47,068 bases of DNA from Pseudomonadales bacterium (GTDB taxonomy: Bacteria > Pseudomonadota > Gammaproteobacteria > Pseudomonadales > Pseudohongiellaceae). Positions within the stretch are counted from its first letter, which is position 1. Every line of letters starts with the position of its first letter. The position numbers and the translations under genes were made by a program. The stretch lies in assembly GCA_022822865.1 (NCBI GenBank), contig JAJDYJ010000015.1, positions 1 to 47,068 on the forward strand, written 5' to 3'. The notes beneath the pieces were generated by a model that did not search any database, was not told the DNA's origin, and worked only from the letters and a program-made list of their open reading frames with translations. Of this stretch, positions 1 to 8,241 are shown piece by piece.

Positions 1-85
1 CTTGCGCTCCGGTCGCTACGCTCCCTCCGCGCAAGACCGAAGGGGACATTTCAACTTTGGAGAAAAGGGGACATTTCTACTTTGG
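1..85. repeat. Short inverted repeat plus two tandem GGGGACATTTC repeats, possible mobile-element end
   Basis: The first 35 bases begin with CTTGCGC and close with GCGCAAG (1-7 and 29-35), so they can form a stem. Two direct copies of a 20-base motif, GGGGACATTTC then ACTTTGG, follow at about 42-60 and 67-85. Motifs of this kind are often seen next to transposase genes in proteobacteria, but no transposase is in the window, so calling it an insertion-sequence end is inference. The remaining bases to 196 hold no gene that I can see. Confidence 0.4.
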
Positions 86-196
86 TTTGACACGATAGCG
101 TTAGCGTTTTTACACCTTCCTTGATATCGGATAAACTCCTACGGTGCCCGCGCACAATTCAGCGCCTCGGCTGACTCGACCAAAGGAACTAACAAT

Positions 197-1087
197 ATGA
201 AACACTCGATTTGCCATTTGCTATTGGTTACGACCGCACTGACGGTATCCGCTGGCGTATCCGCTCAAGTACGCATTCCGTGGAAACTACCGGAGATGAC
301 CGAACTCGAACCGAGTCCGTATACCGAAATTGTCGTACCGAACTTTTTCGTACTTGAGTTGAATGGCGCTTATGAAGTTTCCTTCGGGATGGAACTTCCT
401 ATTGACCCTTCCAGAGCGGGATCTTTACAAGCAGCTGGTTTTACCTACGAAATCGACCTGAATGAGGGAACATATACGCTCACTGAAATATCCCCACTGG
501 ATGTAGTCGCAGGGCCGGTCGGATTTTCAGCACAGGGATGGGAGTCTCCTACACTGAACACCGGTGTGGCGAACACAGGCGTTTCGGATATAGGCGAATT
601 GGGACCGAGTATAGGTGTAATGGATGCAGACGCGGCGAGTGGAGGTGATGCTGGGAACTGTGGCAAACATTGGAAGATTTTTTTGTGGGCCAAAACGCGT
701 ACAGAAGACCCTCCCGGAATTAATCTTGCCGAGACCGAGCAACAGGCTGTCTGGGGTTCCGACTATTGCCAAAACCGCATAGAGGGCGTTATACGCAGGC
801 ACTGGGCGAATCCAAGTACTATATTTTTCGACACCTCTTGGTTCGTGATTGATTCAGATAGCAGCCAATCGCCGGGATGGACATACTTCCCCTGGACGTG
901 GGCAGATACGTATGGGAGTTATCAGAATGATGATTTTCTGGACGATGACCAATCGACATGGGCCTCACACACTATTGAGTTTACCCTGTTTCGGAATGGT
1001 GCCAATTTAAGTCATAGCATTGTTCACACGGGCTATTTCAGCTATTTGTTGTCAGGGGATTTATTGCATAACTTTTACTACTATTGA
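197..1087 (+). CDS. Secreted protein of unknown function
   Basis: A 296-residue protein that I do not recognise. A basic N-terminus is followed by a hydrophobic stretch and an A-x-A-like end near residue 24 (SAGVSAQ), so it is probably exported by Sec. The mature part is rich in Thr, Ser, Asp and aromatic residues and poor in Lys, typical of an extracellular beta-rich protein. It has two cysteines (near residues 154 and 192) that could form a disulfide, and it ends in several tyrosines. A purine-rich AAAGGAA site lies 5-12 bases before the ATG. Base composition is low (26 of 60 G/C in the line at 901) compared with the core genes, which suggests transfer. The small membrane-protein gene follows 31 bases later and may be co-transcribed. 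Confidence 0.7.
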   Translation: MKHSICHLLLVTTALTVSAGVSAQVRIPWKLPEMTELEPSPYTEIVVPNFFVLELNGAYEVSFGMELPIDPSRAGSLQAAGFTYEIDLNEGTYTLTEISPLDVVAGPVGFSAQGWESPTLNTGVANTGVSDIGELGPSIGVMDADAASGGDAGNCGKHWKIFLWAKTRTEDPPGINLAETEQQAVWGSDYCQNRIEGVIRRHWANPSTIFFDTSWFVIDSDSSQSPGWTYFPWTWADTYGSYQNDDFLDDDQSTWASHTIEFTLFRNGANLSHSIVHTGYFSYLLSGDLLHNFYYY

Positions 1088-1118
1088 TTATTGATTCTGA
1101 ACTCACAGGATAAATAAC

Positions 1119-1427
1119 ATGTCAAATATCGTCTGGAACGTGGCATATGCGCTATTCATTGTCTGTCCACCGATTTTTGCGCTGTCGGGCCTGACTTTAA
1201 GGTCCAGCAAACTCATGTACGTTGCCGCTGTTCTGTCCATACCAATATCATTTTACTTTTTTGGAATGTCTCAAACCACACTATTGGCAATAACGATGTT
1301 GGTATTTCTACCGTTTTTATTTTCCCTATCAGGATTCTTGATGCACAAACGCTATATTCTTTCATTACTGCTCGCATTGCTGCCAATTGCCGCATTCTTC
1401 TTCATGATGTATTTACGCCTGACCTGA
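1119..1427 (+). CDS. Small multi-spanning membrane protein, unknown function
   Basis: A 102-residue, strongly hydrophobic protein with three to four predicted membrane segments (about residues 5-22, 30-47, 52-70 and 78-98) and few charged residues between them. No family is recognised. It has an AGGA ribosome-binding site about 8 bases before the ATG and follows the secreted protein after 31 bases, so the two are likely one unit. It shares the low GC of its neighbour. An immunity-like or membrane-partner role for the upstream protein is possible, but nothing in the sequence shows it. Confidence 0.6.
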   Translation: MSNIVWNVAYALFIVCPPIFALSGLTLRSSKLMYVAAVLSIPISFYFFGMSQTTLLAITMLVFLPFLFSLSGFLMHKRYILSLLLALLPIAAFFFMMYLRLT

Positions 1428-1465
1428 ATGAACTGCCTCGTGGTATCGAAGTCATCCGCTGCTGC

Positions 1466-1909
1466 TTGCCGGAGAACCGGAGTTTCATCCAGCTTTCATC
1501 TCCTTTTAAACCACCGGTATCGACAAATCTCATTGCCCATAAATTGATTTATCGACGTCTTCGTTCGTTAACGATTCGCCGTCGGCAGCGCATGAGCTGG
1601 ATCGCCTTGAGCGATGTGATTTCTCTCGTCGAGTTGTGCCTGCGCGACGACAACATCAGCGGCCCGATCAATTTCGTCTCAGGCCAACCTTCGACCAATA
1701 CCGAGTTTACCCGTGCCCTCGGCAAGGTCCTGAGAAGGCCGGCGTTTTCGCCCTTCCTGCGAGCCTGGCTGATCCGACTGCTGTTTGGAGAAATGGGGGA
1801 GACCTTGCTGCTCGGCAGTAATCGAGTCATATCCCGACGCCACGAAGAGATTGGCTTTCAGCCCGAATTTTCCGATCTCACCGAAGCACTGACCGCCGAA
1901 CTTTCCTGA
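1466..1909 (+). pseudogene. 3' remnant of a TIGR01777-family epimerase (YfcH/SulA-like)
   Basis: From residue 43 onward (ATG at 1592, beginning MSWIALSDV) the reading frame matches the C-terminal third of TIGR01777 NAD(P)-dependent epimerases. That region carries the MSWI-x-x-x-D segment, the GPINFVSGQPSTNTEFTRAL segment and the DUF1731-like tail with LLFGEMGETLLLGSNRV and a final GF-x-PEF-x-DL-x-EAL. The N-terminal Rossmann fold with its glycine-rich NAD(P) motif, about 200 residues in intact proteins, is missing. Residues 1-42 resemble nothing in the family, and the DNA before about 1590 has the lower GC of the accessory patch. The likely history is truncation by insertion or recombination at about 1585. 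The remnant should be inactive. Confidence 0.75.
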
Positions 1910-1965
1910 ATTCGGATCACGAAAACGCGAAACGGACTAGTAAGAAGGCAATTAACCTCCCCGGA

Positions 1966-2460
1966 TCAGCGTTCACCCACCTGTTCAAGCACGGCGGCTA
2001 CGACTTCGCGAGACAATCGAAAATTGCTCGCTTCAAGTCTTTCCAGCAATGGGCGGACTTTGCTCACCAGCCCCTGTTTTCTGGCGGCGACCAAGACACC
2101 TGCCAGACCGGTGTGCACAAGACCGTTTGCCTTGGCATGCGCGCGACCCGAAAGATCGTCCATGAGAACCAGACACGAAGCCGGATGGCCGATAGCAAAC
2201 TCCAGTGTGCTGGCTTCCCCGGCGCCGAGCCCCGCAAATGCGACAGCGTCGAATGGCGCGTTCACCACGACTGCCCATCCGGCCTGAATCGCAACTCTCA
2301 ATTCACTCGAACCAGGTAACTCGCCGCCAGTCAACACTTCATCGCGCACTGCGCTGGTAACCGTGATCTGGCCGAAAAGCTCTCGCAACAGATCGAATTC
2401 GCCAGCCGCGGCGAGACCGATCAGCGGACTGGCGTCGGCTACGACGCGCCGGTTCGCCAT
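1966..2460 (-). CDS. DUF3368 PIN-like toxin
   Basis: A 164-residue PIN-fold protein of the DUF3368 family, predicted to be a ribonuclease toxin. The N-terminus VVADASPLIGL carries the first catalytic aspartate (D9), a conserved GAGEAS-x-x-x-EFA segment supplies the central acidic residue near 80-85, and LMDDL-x-x-R supplies further aspartates near 101-103. DUF3368 proteins pair with UPF0175-type antitoxins, which is exactly the upstream neighbour. The toxin start overlaps the last 22 bases of the antitoxin gene, implying translational coupling. The GC content matches the core genome. Confidence 0.85.
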   Translation of the reverse strand: MANRRVVADASPLIGLAAAGEFDLLRELFGQITVTSAVRDEVLTGGELPGSSELRVAIQAGWAVVVNAPFDAVAFAGLGAGEASTLEFAIGHPASCLVLMDDLSGRAHAKANGLVHTGLAGVLVAARKQGLVSKVRPLLERLEASNFRLSREVVAAVLEQVGER

Positions 2461-2786
2461 GCTTCGACGGATTCAGAGTCTTCCCGCACTGTTTCGGCTG
2501 TGCCCCCTATTATCGGGATGCCGAGTCTTGAGACATGATTGATAAACTCCGCGACCGCGAGCCCCGAGAACTTCGCCGCAAGCCCAAGGGACAGGCTTCC
2601 GTCCCTGAACAGGGAAGTGGCGATCGCCTGCCGCATCCCGGTTTCGCTGAGCAAGAAGTCGTCGCTGAGGTGGATCAGCACCGCCTCCGGTTCATGTCGA
2701 TTGAGAACCATCACCGGATCCTCGCGCGCGGACCGCAAGGCCGCCGAAGGATTGTTCTTGAGTTCGCGAACGCTAACGGCTTTCAT
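2439..2786 (-). CDS. Antitoxin: Phd-like N-terminus joined to a UPF0175 domain
   Basis: A 115-residue protein starting at the ATG at 2786, chosen because GGGGGTG lies 8 bases upstream and the protein then begins MKAVSVRELKNNPS, a typical Phd/YefM opening. The first 50 residues resemble the Phd DNA-binding and toxin-neutralising region (VRELKNN, then PV-x-VLNRHEPEAVLI). The rest (about 55-100) has the UPF0175 pattern: a helix with LFRDGSLSLGLAAKFSGL followed by EFINHVSRLGIPI. The module probably represses its own operon and neutralises the DUF3368 toxin encoded just downstream. The combination of two antitoxin-type parts is less common than either alone. Confidence 0.8.
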   Translation of the reverse strand: MKAVSVRELKNNPSAALRSAREDPVMVLNRHEPEAVLIHLSDDFLLSETGMRQAIATSLFRDGSLSLGLAAKFSGLAVAEFINHVSRLGIPIIGGTAETVREDSESVEAWRTGAS

Positions 2787-2917
2787 GGGCACACCCCCAT
2801 TGCGGGAATATATTGTAGAACTTACTGTAGCAACATAGCGCAGGCGCAATCGCGAGTCAATGGAGGAGCCGCCGGTGAAGCCGAAAGTGGCCGAGCGGAG
2901 AATTTCTGATTCTGCGT

Positions 2918-3766
2918 TCAGGTATCAATTTCGATCAGCAGGCGACAATGATCACTCGGACCCCATTCATCGGGGCCATTGAAAGCGCGGACGCGGATAT
3001 CTTGGTGAAAACCACGAGAAGCAAAAGCGTAGTCGAGTTGGCGATTGGCTTGTTGGGGCGATTGCTTCGAAGTGTGGTAGGTCGGCACATTGCGCGAATC
3101 GGCAGGAACATCCGGCTGTGACTTTTCCAAGATTTCGCCCTCTGGCGCTTGTGGACCCAGGAATTCCAGCCCGAGGGCAGCAAAGCGCTCCCAAACCGTC
3201 CGCTCTCTTGCGGGTATCGATAATGTGCTGCCGGTGGCGCCATAGAACATATTGAGATCGCCGGCGGCGAGTATCTTGTGTTTTTCCGGGTCTTCATGGC
3301 CGACGAAGACTTGCAGGTCAGAAAGGATGCGGTGCGCCGAGCCATCGGCATAGATTCCCGGTTTCTGCCTACCGAAATCCGGATGAGATTTCATCCATCG
3401 CGCATAGAGGGAAAAGGCCAGAAAAGCATCCTGCGGCCTGTCTTGAGGAATTACTTTTGCCGCTGCGAGGGTTCCGATGCCGCTCACACCAAGCTCGCGT
3501 TTGCCCACATCGGTGATTGGCGGCGCCTGGCGAAACCATTCCACTTCCACTTTGTCGGACAAGCGCACCACAAGTGGCCAGCGATCATAGAGGTGCCGAT
3601 TCCAGAAGACATGGTCTTCAAAGGAAACGAGCCCGGCAAGGTCGCACGGTGGTCTGCCGGCTTCCTGTAGCAATGCCAAGTCAGCTTCACCACGCTCCGC
3701 CATTCCCGCCAAAACGCGCCAAGGCTCAAGCTGCTTGTTGATATTCCAGCTTACCACCCGAATCAA
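2918..3766 (-). CDS. Endonuclease/exonuclease/phosphatase (EEP) family protein
   Basis: A 282-residue EEP-fold hydrolase. Family landmarks are visible in order: VVSWNINK at residues 4-11, the metal-binding glutamate in LLQEAG near 35, the AAGDLNMFYG aspartate/asparagine motif near residue 165, a YAFASRG strand near 250, and the terminal SDHCRLLIEI with the catalytic aspartate-histidine pair. The fold covers DNases, phosphodiesterases and sphingomyelinases, so the substrate cannot be named. No signal peptide is present and it is probably cytoplasmic. The start is TTG (3766), supported by an AGGAG nine bases upstream. It is divergent from the amidohydrolase at 3915. Confidence 0.8.
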   Translation of the reverse strand: MIRVVSWNINKQLEPWRVLAGMAERGEADLALLQEAGRPPCDLAGLVSFEDHVFWNRHLYDRWPLVVRLSDKVEVEWFRQAPPITDVGKRELGVSGIGTLAAAKVIPQDRPQDAFLAFSLYARWMKSHPDFGRQKPGIYADGSAHRILSDLQVFVGHEDPEKHKILAAGDLNMFYGATGSTLSIPARERTVWERFAALGLEFLGPQAPEGEILEKSQPDVPADSRNVPTYHTSKQSPQQANRQLDYAFASRGFHQDIRVRAFNGPDEWGPSDHCRLLIEIDT

Positions 3767-3914
3767 CTGGGATCTCCTTTTGGCCCGGAATATGAATCTG
3801 GACTAACGAAGTTGTCAATTCAAATTCATGACTGGCCGAAGCCAACGGGCATGTTGGCTTGAGGGGGTTAAAAGCGTAGTCTTGAGTTTTTGTAGATTTG
3901 ATCGGGAATTTGTT

Positions 3915-5507
3915 ATGAACGCTCTGCGAATTCTGGCGGCCACTGTATTGCTGTTGCCGCTTTCTATGCAGCTGTCTGCCCAGGATGGTGGGGGCTTTAC
4001 CGGGCTCAAGGCCGAAGCTGTGGCGAGCGTCGAGTCGATGTCCAAGTTGAACCAGGAAATCGTCGACAGCCTGTTTTCATTCGCCGAACTCGGCTTCCAG
4101 GAATTCGAGACCCAACGCTACCTGGCGGAACTGCTCGTGGCGAACGGTTTCGAAGTCGAGTTGGGCGTGGCCGGCGTGCCATCGGCCTGGTGGGCTCGCT
4201 GGGGCGAAGGCGAGCCGGTGATCGCCATCGGCTCGGACGTCGACGGCATTCCGCGCGCTTCCCAGATGCCGGGAGTGGCCTACCGGCAGCCCATGATCGA
4301 GGGTGCGCCGGGCCATGGCGAAGGCCACAACTCGGGGCTGGCGTCGGTGATCGTCGGCGGGCTGGCGGTCAAGGAAATCATGGAGCGCGAAAACTTGTCG
4401 GGCACGATCGAAATCTGGCCCGGCGTCGCCGAGGAATTGCTCGGCACCAAGGCTTGGTACGCCCGCGAAGGGCTGTTCGACGATGTCGACGCCGTGCTGT
4501 TCACACACGTATCGAGCACCATGAGCGTGAGCTGGGGCCACGCGCGCGGCACCGGGCTGATTTCGGTCGAATACATGTTCGACGGCATCTCGGCCCACGG
4601 CGCGGGCGACCCCTGGGCGGGCCGCAGCGCCCTCGACGCCGTCGAGCTGCTCAACATCGGCTGGAACTACCGGCGCGAGCACCTCCACCCGCTGCAGCGC
4701 TCGCATTACGTGATCAATAACGGCGGCGATCAGCCGAACGTCGTGCCTTCGTATTCCAGCGTCTGGTACTTCGTGCGGGAGATACAACCGGACGGCATCA
4801 TGGAAAACTACGATACGCTCAACCGCATCGCCCAGGGCGCGGCGATGATGACCGACACCGGCCTCAGCAGCCGCGTCGTGGGCGCCGCCCATCCGCGGCA
4901 TTTCAACCGGCCCATCGCGCTGGCGATGGACGCGAACATTCGCCAGGTCGGCATGCCGACCTGGAGCGAGGACGACCAACTGTACGCGCGCGCCTTGCAG
5001 GAGCTGATGGGCAACGAGAATCCGCGCGGCCTGCCGCGCGAGCTTCCGGACATCGGCGAACCCTCGGAGTTTCCCGTTTCCGGCGGTTCGGACGACATCG
5101 GCGACGTTTCCTGGAACGTGCCGACGGTGACCTTGCGCTTTCCGTCCAACGTCAGCGGCCTGATCATGCATCACTGGTCGAGCGCCATGACCATGGCCAC
5201 GCCGATCGCCCACAAGGGCACCGAGGCCGGCGCCAAGGTAGTCGCCACGACGATGCTCGATCTGCTGACGAGCGATACGCTGCTCGAGGAAGCGTGGAAC
5301 TACTTCGACGACGTGCAGACGGCCGACGCGCAATACCAGCCATTCATCGGTCCCGACGACCCGCCGGCCATCGACAAGAATCGCGCCATCCAGGAAGAAT
5401 TCCGGCCCTTGCTCGAAGAGTTCTACTACGACCCGAGCCGTTTCGACACCTATCTCGAGCAGTTGGGTATCGAGTATCCGCAATTCGAACCGCCCACGAT
5501 CCAGTAA
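3915..5507 (+). CDS. Secreted M20-family amidohydrolase (AbgB-like)
   Basis: A 530-residue peptidase-M20-type amidohydrolase. It starts at the ATG at 3915, because that puts a Sec signal peptide at the N-terminus (LLLPLSMQLSAQ) and an upstream start would not. After the signal come the FAELGFQEFET segment, the AIGSDVDGIP metal motif, GHGEGHNSG (a zinc-binding histidine region), EIWPGVAEELLGTKAWY with the catalytic glutamate pair, the FTHVSST strand, and GISAHGAGDPWAGRSALDAV for the dimerisation domain. This is closest to the AbgB/p-aminobenzoyl-glutamate hydrolase type, which cleaves N-acyl amino acids. Export to the periplasm is unusual for this subfamily and suggests scavenging of an external amide. 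It is followed 21 bases later by the propeller-protein gene. Confidence 0.87.
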   Translation: MNALRILAATVLLLPLSMQLSAQDGGGFTGLKAEAVASVESMSKLNQEIVDSLFSFAELGFQEFETQRYLAELLVANGFEVELGVAGVPSAWWARWGEGEPVIAIGSDVDGIPRASQMPGVAYRQPMIEGAPGHGEGHNSGLASVIVGGLAVKEIMERENLSGTIEIWPGVAEELLGTKAWYAREGLFDDVDAVLFTHVSSTMSVSWGHARGTGLISVEYMFDGISAHGAGDPWAGRSALDAVELLNIGWNYRREHLHPLQRSHYVINNGGDQPNVVPSYSSVWYFVREIQPDGIMENYDTLNRIAQGAAMMTDTGLSSRVVGAAHPRHFNRPIALAMDANIRQVGMPTWSEDDQLYARALQELMGNENPRGLPRELPDIGEPSEFPVSGGSDDIGDVSWNVPTVTLRFPSNVSGLIMHHWSSAMTMATPIAHKGTEAGAKVVATTMLDLLTSDTLLEEAWNYFDDVQTADAQYQPFIGPDDPPAIDKNRAIQEEFRPLLEEFYYDPSRFDTYLEQLGIEYPQFEPPTIQ

Positions 5508-5528
5508 TTCAGGGCAGGAGAGACCATC

Positions 5529-6569
5529 ATGAACCGAATTCGATGGGCCGCGCCGGCGCTCGCCGCGTTTTTGGCCACAGCGGCGGGCGCGAGCGCCCAG
5601 GAAGTCAGCGTTACCCGCCTGCTCGACGAACCGATCATCGGGCCCGAACTGCATCCGAGCCTTGGCGTCAACATTCAGGGCCCTTCGCTGATCCGCACGC
5701 CGGAATGGCTGCCGAATCGCCTCGGCGAGTATTACCTGTACTTCGCCGATCACAAGGGCCTGTACATCCGCCTCGCCTATGCCGACGAGTTGACTGGGCC
5801 CTGGCAAGTCCATGCCCCCGGCAGTTTGCAGATCGAGGAATCGTATTTCACGCCGGTACGGCCGGAAATTCCCCAGGCCGAACTCGACGCGCTCGTCGAA
5901 CAGCGCCGGGCCGCCGGTGCGCGCGTTTCCCACAATCTCGCGCTGGAACTGACCGAGCCGCACATCGCCTCGCCGGACGTGCATGTGGATGAGGAAAACC
6001 GGCGCATCGTCATGTATTTCCATGGCCTGGAGGGGCCGGGATTCCAGCATTCCCGCGTGGCGCTGTCCGATGACGGCATCAGTTTCACGACGATGCCCGA
6101 AAACATCGGCCGCAGCTATATGCGCATCTTCGAACACGACGGCATGACCTACGCCATGTCCATGCCCGGACAGTTCTACCGTTCGGCGGACGGCCTGACG
6201 AATTTCGAGGAAGGCCCGCGCCTGTTCGTGCCGAACATGCGCCATTCCGCGCTGATCGCGCGGGGCAACACGCTTTACGTGTTCTGGACCCGGGTCGGTG
6301 ACGCGCCGGAGAAGATCCTGCTCAGCACCATCGACATCAGCGGCGACTGGAGCGCCTGGCGCGAATCGCCGGAAGTCGAAGTGTTGCGGCCCGAATTCGA
6401 ATGGGAAGGCGCCGACGCCCCGATTGAACCGTCCGTGCGCAGTACGGCGTATGGACAGGTAAACCAGTTGCGCGATCCGGCGATTTACGTCGAAGGCGAC
6501 GAGGTTTACCTGTTATACGCGGTTGCCGGCGAAAGCGGCATCGCACTTGCGAGGGTGGAGTTTCATTGA
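5529..6569 (+). CDS. Secreted beta-propeller protein resembling a GH43-type glycoside hydrolase fold
   Basis: A 346-residue exported protein with a Sec signal peptide (MNRIRWAAPALAAF to ASAQ at about residue 24). The mature part shows repeated blade-like segments: GPSLIRTPEWLP and YYLYFADHKG near 55-80, a DVHVDEENRRIVMYFHG segment near 155, a MPGQFYRSADG segment near 218, and a closing LRDPAIYVEGDEVYLLYAVAGESGIALA. The pattern of Asp-Pro-x-Ile/Val and YLYYA-like strands is that of five-bladed GH32/GH43 propellers, but clear catalytic acids could not be assigned. It has an AGGAGAG ribosome-binding site and sits between the amidohydrolase and the DUF1295 membrane protein in one operon. Confidence 0.65.
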   Translation: MNRIRWAAPALAAFLATAAGASAQEVSVTRLLDEPIIGPELHPSLGVNIQGPSLIRTPEWLPNRLGEYYLYFADHKGLYIRLAYADELTGPWQVHAPGSLQIEESYFTPVRPEIPQAELDALVEQRRAAGARVSHNLALELTEPHIASPDVHVDEENRRIVMYFHGLEGPGFQHSRVALSDDGISFTTMPENIGRSYMRIFEHDGMTYAMSMPGQFYRSADGLTNFEEGPRLFVPNMRHSALIARGNTLYVFWTRVGDAPEKILLSTIDISGDWSAWRESPEVEVLRPEFEWEGADAPIEPSVRSTAYGQVNQLRDPAIYVEGDEVYLLYAVAGESGIALARVEFH

Positions 6570-7441
6570 ATAGTTCGAAAGCCATTGGTTTCACGATTAT
6601 CGCCCTGCTGCTCGGCGCCGGCATCGGTTGGGCCGGCAGCCAGGGCAGCGCCGCCTGGGGCGGACTTCCGCTGTTCGCGATCGCCGGCATCGTTATCTAT
6701 CTGATCCATTGGCTGGTATTCATCCCGTCATACATCTATCAGACCGAACATTACTTTGACCTGACCGGCAGCATCACTTATCTGTCCTCGCTGGTGGCGG
6801 TGACGATCCTGCACCCCGCCCTCGATACGCGTGGCCTGGTACTCTGCCTGCTCATTGCAATCTGGGCGATTCGCCTGGGCAGTTTCCTTTTCACACGAGT
6901 GAAACGCGCCGGCGGCGACAGCCGTTTCGATCTGATCAAGATCAATTTCTTCCGCTTCCTGCTCACCTGGACGCTAAGCGGCACCTGGGTCTATGTGACC
7001 ATGGCGGCAGGCCTGGCAGCGGTGACTTCAGCCGAATCCGTCGGCTTCGATGCCTTTTTCGCGGCGGGATTCGCATTGTGGCAGGCGGGATTTTTCTTCG
7101 AAGTGATCGCCGACACGCAGAAAACGCGGTTTCGCGCTGACTCGGCCAACGAAGGCAAGTTCATCACCAGCGGTCTATGGTCGATTTCCCGCCACCCGAA
7201 CTATTTCGGCGAAATCGTGCTCTGGATCGGCATCGCGGTGATCGCCTTCCCGGTACTGTCCGGCTGGCAATACATCACCCTGATCTCCCCGGTCTTCGTG
7301 ATTTTCCTGCTCACCAGGGTCAGCGGCATCAACTTGCTGGAACGCGCCGGCAAGCAGCGCTGGGGCGACGATCCCGACTACCGGGCCTACCTCGATTCCA
7401 CCCCCTCGCTCGTGCCTTTTATTGGAAAGAAAGGCGGCTGA
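6566..7441 (+). CDS. DUF1295-family membrane enzyme (steroid 5-alpha-reductase-like)
   Basis: A 291-residue polytopic membrane protein. Several transmembrane helices are followed by the family hallmarks: VADTQKTRFRADSANEGKFITSGLWSISRHPNYFGEIVLW near residues 180-225, then LLTRVSG and the terminal D-P-D-Y-RAYL-x-x-TP-x-LVPF. This is the cofactor-binding, reductase-like end of the DUF1295/3-oxo-5-alpha-steroid 4-dehydrogenase superfamily, which binds NADPH and reduces hydrophobic enones. The substrate is unknown. The start is TTG at 6566, overlapping the upstream stop by four bases (TTGA), so translation is coupled to the propeller-protein gene. Confidence 0.85.
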   Translation: MNSSKAIGFTIIALLLGAGIGWAGSQGSAAWGGLPLFAIAGIVIYLIHWLVFIPSYIYQTEHYFDLTGSITYLSSLVAVTILHPALDTRGLVLCLLIAIWAIRLGSFLFTRVKRAGGDSRFDLIKINFFRFLLTWTLSGTWVYVTMAAGLAAVTSAESVGFDAFFAAGFALWQAGFFFEVIADTQKTRFRADSANEGKFITSGLWSISRHPNYFGEIVLWIGIAVIAFPVLSGWQYITLISPVFVIFLLTRVSGINLLERAGKQRWGDDPDYRAYLDSTPSLVPFIGKKGG

Positions 7442-7503
7442 ATTCGGCAAATTTACGCCATTTTCTTGCGTCGGCGCGTGGAGCGTGGTTACTCTCGACC
7501 GCA

Positions 7504-8211
7504 ATGACCAAATCATCCAAATCGCCGCCACCTGGAAAGCCGTCAGCCAGAACGCGGTCGTCAAAAAATCCGCCCGCGAAAACCCGGTCCCCCGAGTCGC
7601 CGCGACGGGCAACTTATCAAGACGTGCTGGACGCGCCGGAGCATGTGGTCGCCGAAATCGTCGATGGGGTACTTCACACCCATCCGCGGCCGGCGCCCTT
7701 GCACGCTTACGCCTACTCGAAGCTGGGCGCCAAACTGGAAAACCTCTGCGGCCGCGGAGGCGGCAATGGGGGCGGCGGGGGTTGGTTGATACTAGACGAA
7801 CCCGAGTTGCATCTGGAAGAAGATATCCTCGTGCCAGATATTGCCGGCTGGCGGCTGGAGCGCATGCCGGGGCCGCCGACCACCGCATATTTCACCGTCG
7901 CGCCCGATTGGGTTTGCGAAATCCTTTCACCGTCGACCCGCGCCCTCGACCAAAGCCGGAAACGCGATATATACGCCCGCGAGGGCATCGCCTATCTGTG
8001 GTTCGTCGACCCGGAGGAGCGCAGCGTCGAAGTCTTCGAACTGCGCGACGGCCACTGGACCCTGCTCGAAACCGCCACCGGCGCCACCGAAGTGGCCCTA
8101 CCGCCCTTCGCCGAGGCGCCGTTCAACCTGGGCGACCTGTGGTGGACCTCATCCCCGCCGAAGTTCCCCATCGAAGGCAGCATCCAGGAAAGCCCCGCCG
8201 CCATTGGCTGA
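7504..8211 (+). CDS. Uma2-family putative nuclease (DUF820)
   Basis: A 235-residue protein starting at the ATG at 7504. A Lys/Ser/Pro-rich, probably disordered leader of about 35 residues precedes the domain. The Uma2 fold follows: ATYQDVLDAPEHVVAEIVDGVLH, then LILDEPELHLEEDILVPDIAGWR, then PDWVCEILSPSTRALDQSRKRDIYAREGIAYLWFVDPEERSVEVFEL. The PDIAGWR aspartate, the VCEILS glutamate and the KRDIYA lysine correspond to the PD-(D/E)xK core. Uma2 proteins are very widespread and their role is unresolved, though a nuclease activity is predicted from the fold. The glycine-rich stretch near residue 85 is an insertion. It converges with the VapC gene 30 bases downstream. Confidence 0.85.
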   Translation: MTKSSKSPPPGKPSARTRSSKNPPAKTRSPESPRRATYQDVLDAPEHVVAEIVDGVLHTHPRPAPLHAYAYSKLGAKLENLCGRGGGNGGGGGWLILDEPELHLEEDILVPDIAGWRLERMPGPPTTAYFTVAPDWVCEILSPSTRALDQSRKRDIYAREGIAYLWFVDPEERSVEVFELRDGHWTLLETATGATEVALPPFAEAPFNLGDLWWTSSPPKFPIEGSIQESPAAIG

Positions 8212-8241
8212 AGCGAATTTGCGGCGGCACGGCCAGACTGT

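Noticed and set aside
4077-6245. A 722-codon open frame on the minus strand
   Set aside because: It is the complement of the amidohydrolase and propeller genes, is rich in Arg, His and Ala, and has no family motifs. A consequence of high GC.
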